Origin: Actinomycetota bacterium
Lineage (GTDB): Bacteria; Actinomycetota; Acidimicrobiia; IMCC26256; PALSA-610
Assembly (NCBI GenBank): GCA_003134555.1
Contig: PLBO01000042.1
Location: 38,040-102,039 of the forward strand
Length of the DNA: 64,000 nt
Reading direction: 5' to 3'
Shown: positions 1 to 7,850 of the stretch, in pieces
Layout of the letters: each line of letters opens with the position of its first letter
How positions within the stretch are numbered: the stretch's first letter is position 1
Program-made: the position numbers and the translations under genes
The notes under the pieces: model-generated
The model's input: the letters and a program-made list of their open reading frames with translations, nothing else
What the model was told of the DNA's origin: nothing
Databases searched by the model: none

Positions 1-638
1 ACGTGGTCGAGGTCGTCGCACTCCCATGAGTAGTGCTGCAGGATCGGTACGGGCGAGTGCACGAGGCCGATGTTGTGATGATCGGTGGAGCAGCGCAGGA
101 AGTGGATGATCCCGTCGACCTCGTCGCTCACCTTGCAGCCGATGCCGTCGACGAGCAGATCACGCGTCGCGCGCAGGTCGGGGGTGCCGATGACGAGGTG
201 GCCGAGCCGGCGCGGCGGTCGCGGTGAGCCGAAGACGGCGGGAGAGCGTTCGTTGACACGCACGATCGCACCCAGGGTGTTGGGCGTGAGGAGATCTACG
301 GGTGGGCTCGCCGCTTCGGGTTCGGCGACGCGCACGGTGATCAGCACGCGTGTTGCGTCGTCGACTACGGAGACGGACTCCGACTCGCGTGTGGGCGACG
401 CGCCTCGCGCTTCGAGTCGTTGCTGCACGGCGTCGAGGTCGCGGTCGTCGTGACATCCGATGTCGACCGCGATGAGCCGCCGGAACGGCGCTTCGTCGAT
501 GACGACGATGGCGCCGCCGTCCGAGCCGGCGTAACCGGAGGTGCCGTCGCCGGTGAGGCCGAGTTCGGCGTAGTACGCGTCGAGGGCAGTCGGGTCGGCG
601 ACCGCGGCGCGGAATCCGAGGAGTCGGTGCAGGCTCAT
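1..638 (-). CDS. VOC-family (extradiol dioxygenase-like) protein, partial at the window edge
   Basis: I translated this gene from the minus strand; its 3' end runs off the left edge, leaving about 212 codons. The product has two vicinal-oxygen-chelate halves. The second half contains DHHNIGLVHSP and LQHYSWE, the His/Glu metal-site style of type I extradiol ring-cleavage dioxygenases. Such enzymes open catechol-type rings using Fe(II). The FAH-type hydrolase gene immediately upstream fits an aromatic-degradation role, but the substrate cannot be read from sequence. The chosen start is ATG at 638. An alternative ATG at 655 overlaps the FAH stop but meets a stop six codons later. Confidence 0.75.
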   Translation of the reverse strand, partial: MSLHRLLGFRAAVADPTALDAYYAELGLTGDGTSGYAGSDGGAIVVIDEAPFRRLIAVDIGCHDDRDLDAVQQRLEARGASPTRESESVSVVDDATRVLITVRVAEPEAASPPVDLLTPNTLGAIVRVNERSPAVFGSPRPPRRLGHLVIGTPDLRATRDLLVDGIGCKVSDEVDGIIHFLRCSTDHHNIGLVHSPVPILQHYSWECDDLDH

Positions 639-657
639 GGGCGGTGCAGGCTCATGG
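626..657. repeat. 17-bp-period tandem duplication over the VOC start codon
   Basis: The 15-mer ggtgcaggctcatgg occurs at 626-640 and again at 643-657. On the minus strand each copy supplies an ATG followed by AGCCTGCACC. The upstream copy overlaps the FAH stop codon (ATGA) but is out of frame with the VOC gene and terminates quickly. The downstream copy is the real start. Confidence 0.9.
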
Positions 658-1509
658 TGCGAACGGCCCGGTGCCGGCGACGCATGTGTTGTGCAGTTCG
701 CCGATGATGTCGGCACCCGAGACGATGGACTCGCCGGGCGCGAGGTAGCGGTTCCGTGCCATGCCGACGCCGGACGGGGTTCCGGTGAAGATCAGATCAC
801 CCGGGTACAGCCGGCAGATCGACGACAGGTACGCGACGAGCGTCGGGATCGAGAAGATCAGTTGACTGCTGCGCGCCGCTTGCATGCGCTCACCGGCGAC
901 GTCGCACCAGAGCGACAGATCGTCCGGATCGGCGAACGCGTCGACCGACACGAGCGCCGGCCCGATCGGTCCGTAGTTCGCGAAGCTCTTGCCGAGACAG
1001 AACTGCGGTGGCACGCCCGTCAACTGCACCGCACGGTCGGAGATGTCCTGTCCGAGCGTGAGCCCGGCGACGACACCCCACGCGTCGTCGACTGCAACGT
1101 GTGACGCCTCGTCGCCGATCACCGCGACGATCTCGACTTCCCAGTCGACCATGTCGCCGGAGAGTGGAATCTCGGCGGTTGGGCCTGCAATGCACGACGG
1201 GAACTTCGTAAACGTGAGCGGCGCGGGCGGCAGCGCCACGCCGGACTCACCGGCATGGTCGCGGTAGTTGAGCCCGATGCCGAACACTTGGCGCGGCTGC
1301 GGGACCGGCGCGCCGAGAACAGCATCGGCAATGAGCCCCCCGCTTGCTGCCGACGCGCCGCGGCCGTAGAGCGCGTGCAACTCGCGATGGCGGACGACAG
1401 CTTGGAGTGGATCGGCGAGCATTCCGTCACCGGAGAGCTCCGCAAGGTCGTACCACGAACCGTCGTATTCGAATGCCGCCCGACCGTTGATGTTGACGAG
1501 TCGAAACAT
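652..1509 (-). CDS. Fumarylacetoacetate hydrolase (FAH) family protein
   Basis: A 285-aa protein of the FAH/2-hydroxyhepta-2,4-diene-1,7-dioate isomerase fold. It has the short N-terminal domain, then GIGLNYRDHA near residue 97, DWEVEIVAVIG with the acidic metal ligands, and GDLIFTGTPSGVG near residue 239, which is the family signature. Members hydrolyse or decarboxylate ring-cleavage products with Mg2+. It lies between the PPOX gene (11-nt gap) and the VOC dioxygenase gene on the same strand, consistent with one catabolic operon under the TetR gene at 2027-2662. The exact substrate is unknown. ATG at 1509 is the natural start. Confidence 0.88.
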   Translation of the reverse strand: MFRLVNINGRAAFEYDGSWYDLAELSGDGMLADPLQAVVRHRELHALYGRGASAASGGLIADAVLGAPVPQPRQVFGIGLNYRDHAGESGVALPPAPLTFTKFPSCIAGPTAEIPLSGDMVDWEVEIVAVIGDEASHVAVDDAWGVVAGLTLGQDISDRAVQLTGVPPQFCLGKSFANYGPIGPALVSVDAFADPDDLSLWCDVAGERMQAARSSQLIFSIPTLVAYLSSICRLYPGDLIFTGTPSGVGMARNRYLAPGESIVSGADIIGELHNTCVAGTGPFAP

Positions 1510-1520
1510 GTAGTGAGTCC

Positions 1521-2030
1521 CTACTCAGTGTCGGTGTCGGCGTTCCACGGCAGCGAGGTGCTGGTCCAGTGCGTGAGCGACGGGTTGATATCCGATTCGT
1601 CGTTCACATGACGCGGTGGGGTCTCGAACGTCGCGTACGGACGTAGCCGCAGCACGACCCGGCCCTCCTTCTTTGCGCCCTCCGCGACGAGCGGCCGCAC
1701 CGACGCGTCGAGCGGTTTGCCGGCCATCACGCCCCCGATCGCCATCATGAGATCGACCGTGTGTTCTTCGTCGGCGTCGATCTCCGCATGGCAATACACC
1801 TGTAAGTACGTAGGGGGCCACTGCTCGTCGAGCACGCACATCGAGACGTTCGGGTTCCGGGCGATCGCTCGAGCCTTCGCCCGTTCGCGCATCGTCGACA
1901 CCAGGATCGTGTCGTCGGCATCGATCACGTAGTAGACGATCGACATGGCGGGGCCGTCCGCCACGCGGTTGTAACCGTAGATCGCCGTGCGGTGGTCACG
2001 GACGAACGCACGACGTTCTTCGGGCGTCAT
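1521..2030 (-). CDS. PPOX-class (FMN/F420) pyridoxamine-5'-phosphate-oxidase-like protein
   Basis: The protein is 169 aa when started at ATG 2030 (MTPEERRAF), which overlaps the stop of the upstream tetR by the ATGA arrangement. A longer frame exists upstream but would lie inside tetR. The split-barrel flavin-binding fold is suggested by the segments MSIVYYVIDADDTILVST, KARAIARNPNVSMCV and YLQVYCHAEI, typical of actinobacterial PPOX/F420-dependent oxidoreductases. The cofactor (FMN or F420) and the substrate cannot be decided. Its place between a TetR regulator and FAH suggests reduction of a pathway intermediate. Confidence 0.8.
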   Translation of the reverse strand: MTPEERRAFVRDHRTAIYGYNRVADGPAMSIVYYVIDADDTILVSTMRERAKARAIARNPNVSMCVLDEQWPPTYLQVYCHAEIDADEEHTVDLMMAIGGVMAGKPLDASVRPLVAEGAKKEGRVVLRLRPYATFETPPRHVNDESDINPSLTHWTSTSLPWNADTDTE

Positions 2031-2662
2031 ACCGACTCCTTCGTCGTGGCTCGGATCAACAGGTCGACCACGAGATCCGCGTGCGCAGCCACGAACTCGG
2101 GTGCGAACGGATCGACGCCCGTCAGCCGCTGACATTCCGGGGCCATCACGAACACGGTCGCGCCCGCGCCGGTCAGCAGGTAATAGAGATGTGCAGGTGC
2201 AACCGGCGCGAGCTCACCCCGCGCGGCGAGACGTTCGAACATCGCGACCGCGTACTCGTACAGCGGCCGCACGTGCGTTTCGACCATCCAGTCGAGACGC
2301 GCGCCCGCACGTTTGCTCTCCTGCATGATGATCCGGTGGAGCTGCGGGTTCGCCGCCGAGAACTCGACGAAATGACGCACCATCAGCTTCGCGATCGTGA
2401 CCTCGTCGACCCCGCGCAGACCGGAGAGCCGATGCTGCATCGAGGTACGCAACCGCTCGAACAGATCGTCGACGGCGGCGCGCCACAACTCCTCCTTGCC
2501 GGCGAAGTGGTAGTTGAGCAACGGCTGGGTCACGCCTGCGAGCTCGGCAATGCCCCGAGTCGATGCGCCGTCGAAGCTGCGCTCCGAGAACAGATCCAAC
2601 GCCGCGTCGAGAATCGCACGCCGAGTCTCGAGGCCGGCAGGCCGGGATGCAACTGTGGTCAC
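2027..2662 (-). CDS. TetR/AcrR-family transcriptional regulator
   Basis: A 211-aa one-domain regulator. Residues about 12-58 form the TetR helix-turn-helix: RRAILDAALDLFSERSFDG, then STRGIAELAGVTQPLLNYHF, then KEELW. The rest is the helical ligand-binding/dimerisation domain. It begins 8 nt downstream of a long inverted repeat (2671-2720), so autorepression is very likely. It is translationally coupled to the PPOX gene and so probably controls the PPOX-FAH-VOC cluster. The inducer is probably an aromatic or fatty-acyl compound, but that is inference. Confidence 0.9.
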   Translation of the reverse strand: MTTVASRPAGLETRRAILDAALDLFSERSFDGASTRGIAELAGVTQPLLNYHFAGKEELWRAAVDDLFERLRTSMQHRLSGLRGVDEVTIAKLMVRHFVEFSAANPQLHRIIMQESKRAGARLDWMVETHVRPLYEYAVAMFERLAARGELAPVAPAHLYYLLTGAGATVFVMAPECQRLTGVDPFAPEFVAAHADLVVDLLIRATTKESV

Positions 2663-2670
2663 GGGTCGGA

Positions 2671-2720
2671 TCTTATCGTTCGATCAGGTAAATGGCAACA
2701 TTGCTGATCGAACGATAAGA
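2671..2720. promoter_or_regulatory. TetR operator: 17-bp perfect inverted repeat
   Basis: The arm TCTTATCGTTCGATCAG (2671-2687) is repeated exactly inverted at 2704-2720, separated by 16 bp. Each arm also contains its own small dyad, ATCG-TT-CGAT, so the site may bind two TetR dimers. It sits between tetR (start 2662) and the 3' end of the macro-domain gene (stop 2724), directly upstream of tetR. Confidence 0.8.
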
Positions 2721-2723
2721 GAG

Positions 2724-3215
2724 TCAGACGAGAAGTTCTCGGTAGGCCTCCCGAGTTGCCTCGTCGAATGCGACGAGGCGCACGATCTCGAACGCTCCGG
2801 CGTGCTCACGAGCGGTCGCGACCGCGATCTCGGCCGCGGCGCGGATCGGGTATCCGAATATGCCCGTCGAGATGGCCGGGAACGCGATCGAGGTCGCCCC
2901 CACGGACCGTGCCACCTCGATCGATCGCCGATAGCACGATGCGAGCGCCGCGGGTTCCCCGCGGTCACCGCCGTGCCACACCGGGCCGACGGTGTGCACG
3001 ATCCAGCGCGCCGGGAGCGCGAAGCCCGGCGTGACGACGGCGTCGCCGGTCGCGCAAGCACCGATCGCGGCGCAGGCGGCGTCGAGGTCCGGCCCCGCGG
3101 CCTCGAAGATTGCGCCGCACACTCCCGCACCCCGACGCAGCGCGCCGTTCGCCGCGTTGACGATCGCGTCGACCTGCTCGGCGGTGATGTCGCCGCGAGT
3201 CGCTTCGATATTCAC
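2724..3215 (-). CDS. Macro-domain protein (ADP-ribose / O-acetyl-ADP-ribose deacetylase type)
   Basis: A 163-aa single macro domain. IVNAANGALRRGAGVCGAIF near residues 19-38 is the ADP-ribose-binding signature, followed by GDAVVTPGFALPARWIVHTV and AFPAISTGIFGYP near residues 110-122. Such proteins bind or hydrolyse ADP-ribose esters, for example removing O-acetyl groups or mono-ADP-ribose. The start is GTG 3215, preceded by AGGA at a suitable distance. The in-frame ORF upstream is the shadow of the DinB gene, which ends at 3232. It probably forms a two-gene unit with that gene. Confidence 0.88.
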   Translation of the reverse strand: MNIEATRGDITAEQVDAIVNAANGALRRGAGVCGAIFEAAGPDLDAACAAIGACATGDAVVTPGFALPARWIVHTVGPVWHGGDRGEPAALASCYRRSIEVARSVGATSIAFPAISTGIFGYPIRAAAEIAVATAREHAGAFEIVRLVAFDEATREAYRELLV

Positions 3216-3231
3216 CGTCGCATCCTGCCCG

Positions 3232-3948
3232 CTACGCGCGCTCCAGCGCGTCGAGATCGCGCGTGGCGTAACCGTGGTGCGCCATCTCCTCTTCGAAGAC
3301 GACATGCAAGCACGCTTGCACCGGCGCGGTGCCGTTTTCGAGCACCTCACGGGTTCGAGTGAGGTCGGCCGGCTGGAGATCGGCGAGATACTTCGCGAAG
3401 CGCGCGGCGCGATCGCGACGCACAGCCAGCGCGTCGGCGAACGACGGATCGGAATTGCGATCGATGCCGGGCCACGGGAAGTCGAGACTCCCGGTGTTCG
3501 GCAAGCCGATCGGGTCGAACTCGCCGCCGAGGATCGGCGCCGTGAACCATTTATCCGTTGCGAACACCAAGTGGCAAAGCGTTTGCACGAACGAAAACTC
3601 GCCGCCGGCCGACGCGTGCAGCGTTTCCTCGGGGAGCTGTTGCGCGCGTTCGATGGTCGCGTCCCAACGAGAGGCGACCGCGCTCCACGCCGCGCGCATC
3701 CCTTCGGGATCCGTCGGCTCCATGAGCGCCCGCTCGGGATTGATGCGAGCGAGTTCGGCACTCACGTACGCCGTGACGTCGACGCCGTTGATCTTCACGC
3801 CGTTGAACATGCCGTCGATGTCGACGTTCACCAACCACACGTGAGACATCTTCACGTTCGTCAGGTTGGCGCCCTCAATCCGCGCGTCGGTGAGATCGAC
3901 CTCGCGGAACCGCGCGCCGCGCAGGTCGGCGCCTTCGAAGTCAGTCAT
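3232..3948 (-). CDS. Pentapeptide-repeat / DinB-like fusion protein
   Basis: A 238-aa protein. The first 45 residues read as pentapeptide repeats (FEGADLRGARFREVDL, then ARIEGANLTNVK). The remainder is a four-helix DinB_2-like domain with His residues typical of the metal site: TLCHLVFATDKW near residue 125 and EEEMAHHGYATRDL near the C-terminus. DinB-like proteins include metal-dependent mycothiol or bacillithiol transferases. Activity here is inferred only from the fold. Start ATG 3948 is divergent from the membrane-protein gene at 4032. Confidence 0.78.
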   Translation of the reverse strand: MTDFEGADLRGARFREVDLTDARIEGANLTNVKMSHVWLVNVDIDGMFNGVKINGVDVTAYVSAELARINPERALMEPTDPEGMRAAWSAVASRWDATIERAQQLPEETLHASAGGEFSFVQTLCHLVFATDKWFTAPILGGEFDPIGLPNTGSLDFPWPGIDRNSDPSFADALAVRRDRAARFAKYLADLQPADLTRTREVLENGTAPVQACLHVVFEEEMAHHGYATRDLDALERA

Positions 3949-4031
3949 CCGCTAAGTGTTCCAGACGAGTCACCCGTTGGCTTGGTGAGCGCCGTCTACC
4001 CTGACAACGACTTGCAGAGGGGACCAACCGA

Positions 4032-4613
4032 GTGGCGAAGTCGGTTCCGGCCACGTTGATACGCGAACGGCGTTCCAACTGGTGGTGGACACTCGCGACG
4101 CTCCCACCGATCGCCGCCGCGTTGACCGCCAACCTTGCGCCCGAACCGCACGGTCACTGGTCGGAGCACCTCACCAGTGTCGGGCTCGAGACGGCGCAGC
4201 TCGCGCTTCTCCTTGTTCTCGTGTCGATGCTCGGCTGGCGGACGCTCCGGGTGCTGCTACTGGTCGCGTTCGCGGTGGTCGTCATTGGGATCGTGCTACA
4301 GGAGCTCGGCAACGACCAGGTCGCGGAGTCGATCTCGCGCACGACCGGCAACCCCGGAATTGGTGACGGCTACGCCGCGGGCCACGACCGGGAGGAACTC
4401 GGCACCCTGCTTGTCATCGTCGGCGGGCTCTCCTTTGCGTTGTTTGCCGGTGTGGGGCGGCGGGTTCCGGCGTGGTTGGCTGTCGTTGCAGCCGTGATGG
4501 TGGTCATCCCGCCTCCCTTCTTGTGGCCCGTGGCAGGCGTCCTCGTGCTGGCGCTCTTCGATCTCACGTCCCGGCCAAGACCTGTTGCTTCTGATCTCGC
4601 GACCAAGAGGTGA
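4032..4613 (+). CDS. Predicted integral membrane protein, unknown function
   Basis: A 193-aa protein with about five hydrophobic segments: around residues 19-35, 53-68, 72-91, 124-142 and 148-168. They are linked by short loops, one of which is soluble and acidic (residues 95-118). GTG start 4032 has a GAGGGGA Shine-Dalgarno about 8 nt upstream. No catalytic motif was recognised. It is the last chromosomal gene before the integrative element and is transcribed toward it. Confidence 0.7.
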   Translation: MAKSVPATLIRERRSNWWWTLATLPPIAAALTANLAPEPHGHWSEHLTSVGLETAQLALLLVLVSMLGWRTLRVLLLVAFAVVVIGIVLQELGNDQVAESISRTTGNPGIGDGYAAGHDREELGTLLVIVGGLSFALFAGVGRRVPAWLAVVAAVMVVIPPPFLWPVAGVLVLALFDLTSRPRPVASDLATKR

Positions 4614-4722
4614 GCCCGCGGTTCGCCGAGCGCGCGAGTGTTTGAGAGGCGAACATCAGGTTGCCGAGTGATCGGACACGAAACCGTGCGCTGACCTCGG
4701 CAACGTCGTCGTTTCAACAACG
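4614..4722. other. Chromosomal flank left of the element
   Basis: No gene is visible here. The last 100 bp abut the displaced tRNA-Ala 3' fragment, so in the uninterrupted chromosome this stretch would have followed tRNA-Ala directly. Confidence 0.5.
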
Positions 4723-4767
4723 GTGGAGACGATGGGACTCGAACCCACGACCCCCTGCTTGCAAAGC
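4723..4767. repeat. attL: displaced 45-bp 3' fragment of tRNA-Ala
   Basis: The stretch starting gtggagacgatgggactcg and ending gcttgcaaagc is identical to 23819-23863. It spans the tRNA from the anticodon loop to just beyond the discriminator base. It is what remains of the original tRNA 3' end after integration. Homology stops abruptly at 4768, where element DNA begins. Confidence 0.93.
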
Positions 4768-4784
4768 GTACAGGCCTGTACGCT
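4765..4784. promoter_or_regulatory. 20-bp perfect palindrome at the attL-element junction
   Basis: agcgtacaggcctgtacgct reads the same on both strands. Its first three bases are the last bases of the att repeat, so it straddles the junction. It could be a recombination-directionality or integrase arm-binding site, a small hairpin, or chance. Confidence 0.6.
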
Positions 4785-5135
4785 GTGCTAGTCGCAGTTT
4801 AGCCAGTCACCAGCGCATAACGGTACGAGCACAACTGCCGTAGTTATGGGGTGCTCGATCGCCCCGTTTTACGCTCGGCACTGAGCGATCGACATCATGA
4901 TTCCCCGGAGCGAAGAAGAATCTACTCTTGAGAAGGTTGCCGCCGACGCCATTTTCGGCTGCGTTCTGCAGGTCGACCACGGAGTCGGTGTGTCGGTCTT
5001 GCGACATCGGACACGTCAGTCCTTCAATCCGTCTCGAACCGTCCCGTGCGGGATCTGGGAGGTGAACCGTGATCGTCCGTGCTCCTTCGTGCGGAGTCGT
5101 GGGCAGCGACAACGAGTCGGGCTTAGCCTGGCCGG
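4785..5135. other. Element left-end non-coding stretch
   Basis: No convincing gene is present. A 7-bp inverted repeat cgagcac / gtgctcg (4826-4832 and 4851-4857, 18-nt loop) could be a weak terminator or arm site. The final 100 bp presumably hold the promoter of the Shedu-like gene. No clear Shine-Dalgarno precedes its GTG. Confidence 0.4.
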
Positions 5136-6248
5136 GTGACGGACGAAGACCCAATATCTCATCTCGACATCCGAGTCCGTGAAGTGCTCACACAGCCCGG
5201 CATGCACAAGCTGCAGACCTGCTGGGTGAAGGGATCGGGTCGGACGGTATGGAAGTCGGTATCGCTCCTCTATTTCGGCACCTCCCCCGAGGACTTGTCC
5301 CACCGAGAGCTCCACGTCCAGAAGTGGGTCCTGACGGCGGGCGAATTCGAGCGCACCGAGCATTGGTATTGCCGAGACGACGAGGTGGACCGCCTCCACA
5401 CGTTCGTGAACACCGAACTTGGCGATCCCGGCGAGTTCACCGTTACGCAAACGACTGAGCAGATCCGGGTGTTGTTCTCACACCTTGAGAGCGGCGAACT
5501 GAGCAGTGGGCTGTTGTCGGAGATCGCCAGCAAACTCGTCGAACACGTGGAGTTCGTATCCGACCTAGACGAACTCGAAGGCGCAGAGCTGCTCGGCGTG
5601 GCAGTAGACGTCAAGCGGCGCCGGGTGGTCATCCAAGAGTTCCGAGAGCTTGTTGCCAACCCACGCACCACCGAGCGAGAGCTCCAACGAATCATCGACG
5701 CCAACTGGTGGCTCTTGGGTGCTAACTACATCGAGAAGGTTGAGCGCAGACGGCTCACGCTTCTCGATGAGTTCGACATCCCTCTCATCCGTGCCGACGG
5801 TGTCCTGCACATCGTGGAACTCAAGCGAGCCAACATTCGCCACATGGTGATCCCGCATCGCAGCCACTTCCGTGTCGGTGATCCTGTCAACGAAGCGGTC
5901 AACCAAGCGGCGAACTACCTGCGGGAGGTCGACGAACTCACTGACCACATCCGCAGTCGCTTCGGCGTCGAATGTCGTCGAGCACAGGCCACGGTGATCA
6001 TTGGCTACCCGCAACACAACGATCACGACGGGGTCGACGACGAGAAGTACCGAGAGGCGATCCGCACCTACAACAGTCACCTAAGCCGGATCGAAGTCCT
6101 GACGTTCGAGGACGTAATCACAACAGCGGACCATGCAACTGGCGCTCTAGCCGAACGAGTACAGAATCGAGCGGTCCATGTTGAGGTCGACACCGGTGAC
6201 GAGGCCGAGTTCGCTCAGGTGAAGGACTGGGGAGAGGAGCCCTACTGA
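5136..6248 (+). CDS. sduA: Shedu-like anti-phage nuclease (SduA / DUF4263-type)
   Basis: A 370-aa protein. Its C-terminal half carries a PD-(D/E)XK nuclease pattern in Shedu form: NWWLLG near residue 190, D221-G, then E228-L-K230 within the strand HIVELKRAN, and Q257 in NEAVNQAANYL. Shedu proteins are single-gene phage-defence nucleases with variable N-terminal sensing domains. The first ~150 residues here do not match anything I recognise. Start GTG 5136. It is one of only two rightward genes in the element and sits at the attL end, apart from the leftward cargo. Assignment to the DUF4263 superfamily is strong; anti-phage action is inferred. Confidence 0.8.
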   Translation: MTDEDPISHLDIRVREVLTQPGMHKLQTCWVKGSGRTVWKSVSLLYFGTSPEDLSHRELHVQKWVLTAGEFERTEHWYCRDDEVDRLHTFVNTELGDPGEFTVTQTTEQIRVLFSHLESGELSSGLLSEIASKLVEHVEFVSDLDELEGAELLGVAVDVKRRRVVIQEFRELVANPRTTERELQRIIDANWWLLGANYIEKVERRRLTLLDEFDIPLIRADGVLHIVELKRANIRHMVIPHRSHFRVGDPVNEAVNQAANYLREVDELTDHIRSRFGVECRRAQATVIIGYPQHNDHDGVDDEKYREAIRTYNSHLSRIEVLTFEDVITTADHATGALAERVQNRAVHVEVDTGDEAEFAQVKDWGEEPY

Positions 6249-6296
6249 CGTCGGTTAGCAGTCGGGGAGTTCGCCCAGGTTGTTGCCTGTGCGGCC

Positions 6297-6530
6297 GTGG
6301 CAGACCGTGCGGTGTACAAGACCGGCAAGAACAGCGATGGCGATATCACGTCGCTGTGCGGAGGCGACACCGCTACGTGGTCACCACGGGGCAAGACGCA
6401 GGCGATCGCCGATATCGAGGGAGGAATCCACACCTACTACGTGCCGTGGAAGAGCGGCCGCACCGAGATCGACGTTGTTGACGGGCCGACTGGTAAGTAC
6501 CTGCGCACGTTGCGGGACGGCAGAGGGTGA
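6297..6530 (+). CDS. DUF3892-type small protein
   Basis: A 77-aa protein with the DUF3892 arrangement: an N-terminal strand followed by G-GD, the segment IADIEGGIHTYYVPW, and a C-terminal GKYLRTLRDG. The usual NLL-LP ending is missing, so the domain is slightly short. GTG start 6297. It lies 48 nt downstream of the Shedu-like gene on the same strand and is probably cotranscribed. The function of DUF3892 is unknown. Its association with defence genes here is worth noting but proves nothing. Confidence 0.6.
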   Translation: MADRAVYKTGKNSDGDITSLCGGDTATWSPRGKTQAIADIEGGIHTYYVPWKSGRTEIDVVDGPTGKYLRTLRDGRG

Positions 6531-6558
6531 GACATCTACGGCGCCCCGGCGGCGCTAC

Positions 6559-6610
6559 GTGAAGTCGCCCGATTCGGTCGTGTGCGCCGAGCTCGTGTCG
6601 ACGACTTCAC
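6559..6610. terminator. Inverted repeat between convergent genes
   Basis: gtgaagtcg (6559-6567) is repeated inverted as cgacttcac (6602-6610) with a 34-nt loop, in the 108-bp gap between the convergent DUF3892 gene and the 395-aa gene. It has no U-tract, so terminator status is a guess. Confidence 0.3.
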
Positions 6611-6638
6611 CGTCGGCCAGGTGTGAGGACCGTTTGAG

Positions 6639-7826
6639 CTACTGGGATGTCAGCGCCTTCTGTCCGACAGTGACCTCCAGGCCCTCGACATCTTGTCGGT
6701 CGAGAGAGCTGGCGTTATCGAGCAACTGCTTCGTGAGGCTGTCTCGGCGAGCCTCGCCGGATTCATCGAGCTCGGGTTCCTTCAGCTTCACTTGTTGCGA
6801 CAGCTCTTCACGGGCGAGACCGAACAAGAACTCCCGGTGTACGACCTCTTGTCGCTTCGCTGCATTCTTGATCTCTTTCGCTTCCGCTTCTGCCTCGGCC
6901 AGCCTGGCTTCCGCCCCAATCTTCTTGGCCGTAGCGCCGTCCACCTTGCCTGACTGCACATCCTTGTAGGCCTTAGTGCCGGTCTTCACCGCCGACCTGA
7001 CGACGAACCAACTAGCCAGAAGAACGCTCGGCACAGCGACGGGAGTCGAGAACACGATTACCAGCGGGCTCTGGACCGACAAGCTCTGCAGTTCAAGCGG
7101 GTCGACAACGTTACGGCTGCTGGACTCGGTGCGGAGCACCTCGTTGGCGATGGCACGACACGACTCGATCGCTTCAAGCGTGTAGTAAATGCGACGACCG
7201 ACAAGGTCAGCCGCACGGTCGTCTGGGCTGGTGCCAACAACGCTGAGCGTCGTCAGTTCACCTGGGAGCGCAGTCGACTTCGTCAGATCCGACAGCGGCA
7301 ACAGCCTTGAGAACTCGACTTCGATGAGCGCCCACTCCTCATCGAGCTCGGACTCGATCACCCGGGCTGTGGCGAAATCGCTAACGGGCGAACCGAAGTC
7401 CAGACGAATGTAGGTGTTTACCGTGGGACGCTGCTTACGAAGCACGTCAAGTTGCTTCTTATTATCGAAAGTAAGGACTGCACCGACCTCACCAACACGC
7501 TCGGCTACGCCCTTGACTTCGTACTCGTGCGCACCACGGCGGAAGTGCATCGTGATCGGAACTTCGAGTCCGTAGTAGAAGTACCGAGGAGTGGCCGACG
7601 CACCCTCGTAGGGTCTCGATGCTCGTGCGACATCGAAACGATTGACCGAGACGTAACGATCAAATCCGTGATTCTGCAGGCTCCGGTAATGTCTGATACT
7701 TCGCTCGGCAATTTCACCGAAGCCCTGCTTCTTCAGCTGGGCATTGATCTGCCGAAGAGTTATCTCGGGATTCTCTCGATAGATGTCGAACCCTGCCCGG
7801 ACATCCGCTGATGACGCGTTCGGCAT
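6639..7826 (-). CDS. Unknown 395-aa protein: HTH-like N-terminus, hydrophobic segment, coiled coil
   Basis: Not recognised. Residues about 20-60 look like a winged or simple helix-turn-helix (EITLRQINAQLKKQGFGEIA, then SIRHYRSL). Residues 85-175 are predicted beta-rich, with GVAERVGEVGAVLTF and a later IEVEFSRL, loosely reminiscent of a PilZ barrel. Residues 252-278 are a hydrophobic, possibly membrane-spanning stretch. Residues 300-350 are charged Ala/Glu/Lys coiled coil. It starts 24 nt downstream of the methyltransferase gene on the same strand, so the two are almost certainly cotranscribed. No nuclease motif is visible. A role as sensor or effector in a methyltransferase-linked defence module is inference. 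Confidence 0.75.
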   Translation of the reverse strand: MPNASSADVRAGFDIYRENPEITLRQINAQLKKQGFGEIAERSIRHYRSLQNHGFDRYVSVNRFDVARASRPYEGASATPRYFYYGLEVPITMHFRRGAHEYEVKGVAERVGEVGAVLTFDNKKQLDVLRKQRPTVNTYIRLDFGSPVSDFATARVIESELDEEWALIEVEFSRLLPLSDLTKSTALPGELTTLSVVGTSPDDRAADLVGRRIYYTLEAIESCRAIANEVLRTESSSRNVVDPLELQSLSVQSPLVIVFSTPVAVPSVLLASWFVVRSAVKTGTKAYKDVQSGKVDGATAKKIGAEARLAEAEAEAKEIKNAAKRQEVVHREFLFGLAREELSQQVKLKEPELDESGEARRDSLTKQLLDNASSLDRQDVEGLEVTVGQKALTSQ

Positions 7827-7850
7827 CCCGCACCCTCTCGGCCGCTCGCT

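Noticed and set aside
4807-5154. 115-aa minus-strand frame at the element left end
   Set aside because: It overlaps the start of the Shedu-like gene, has no recognisable structure, and shows no ribosome-binding site.
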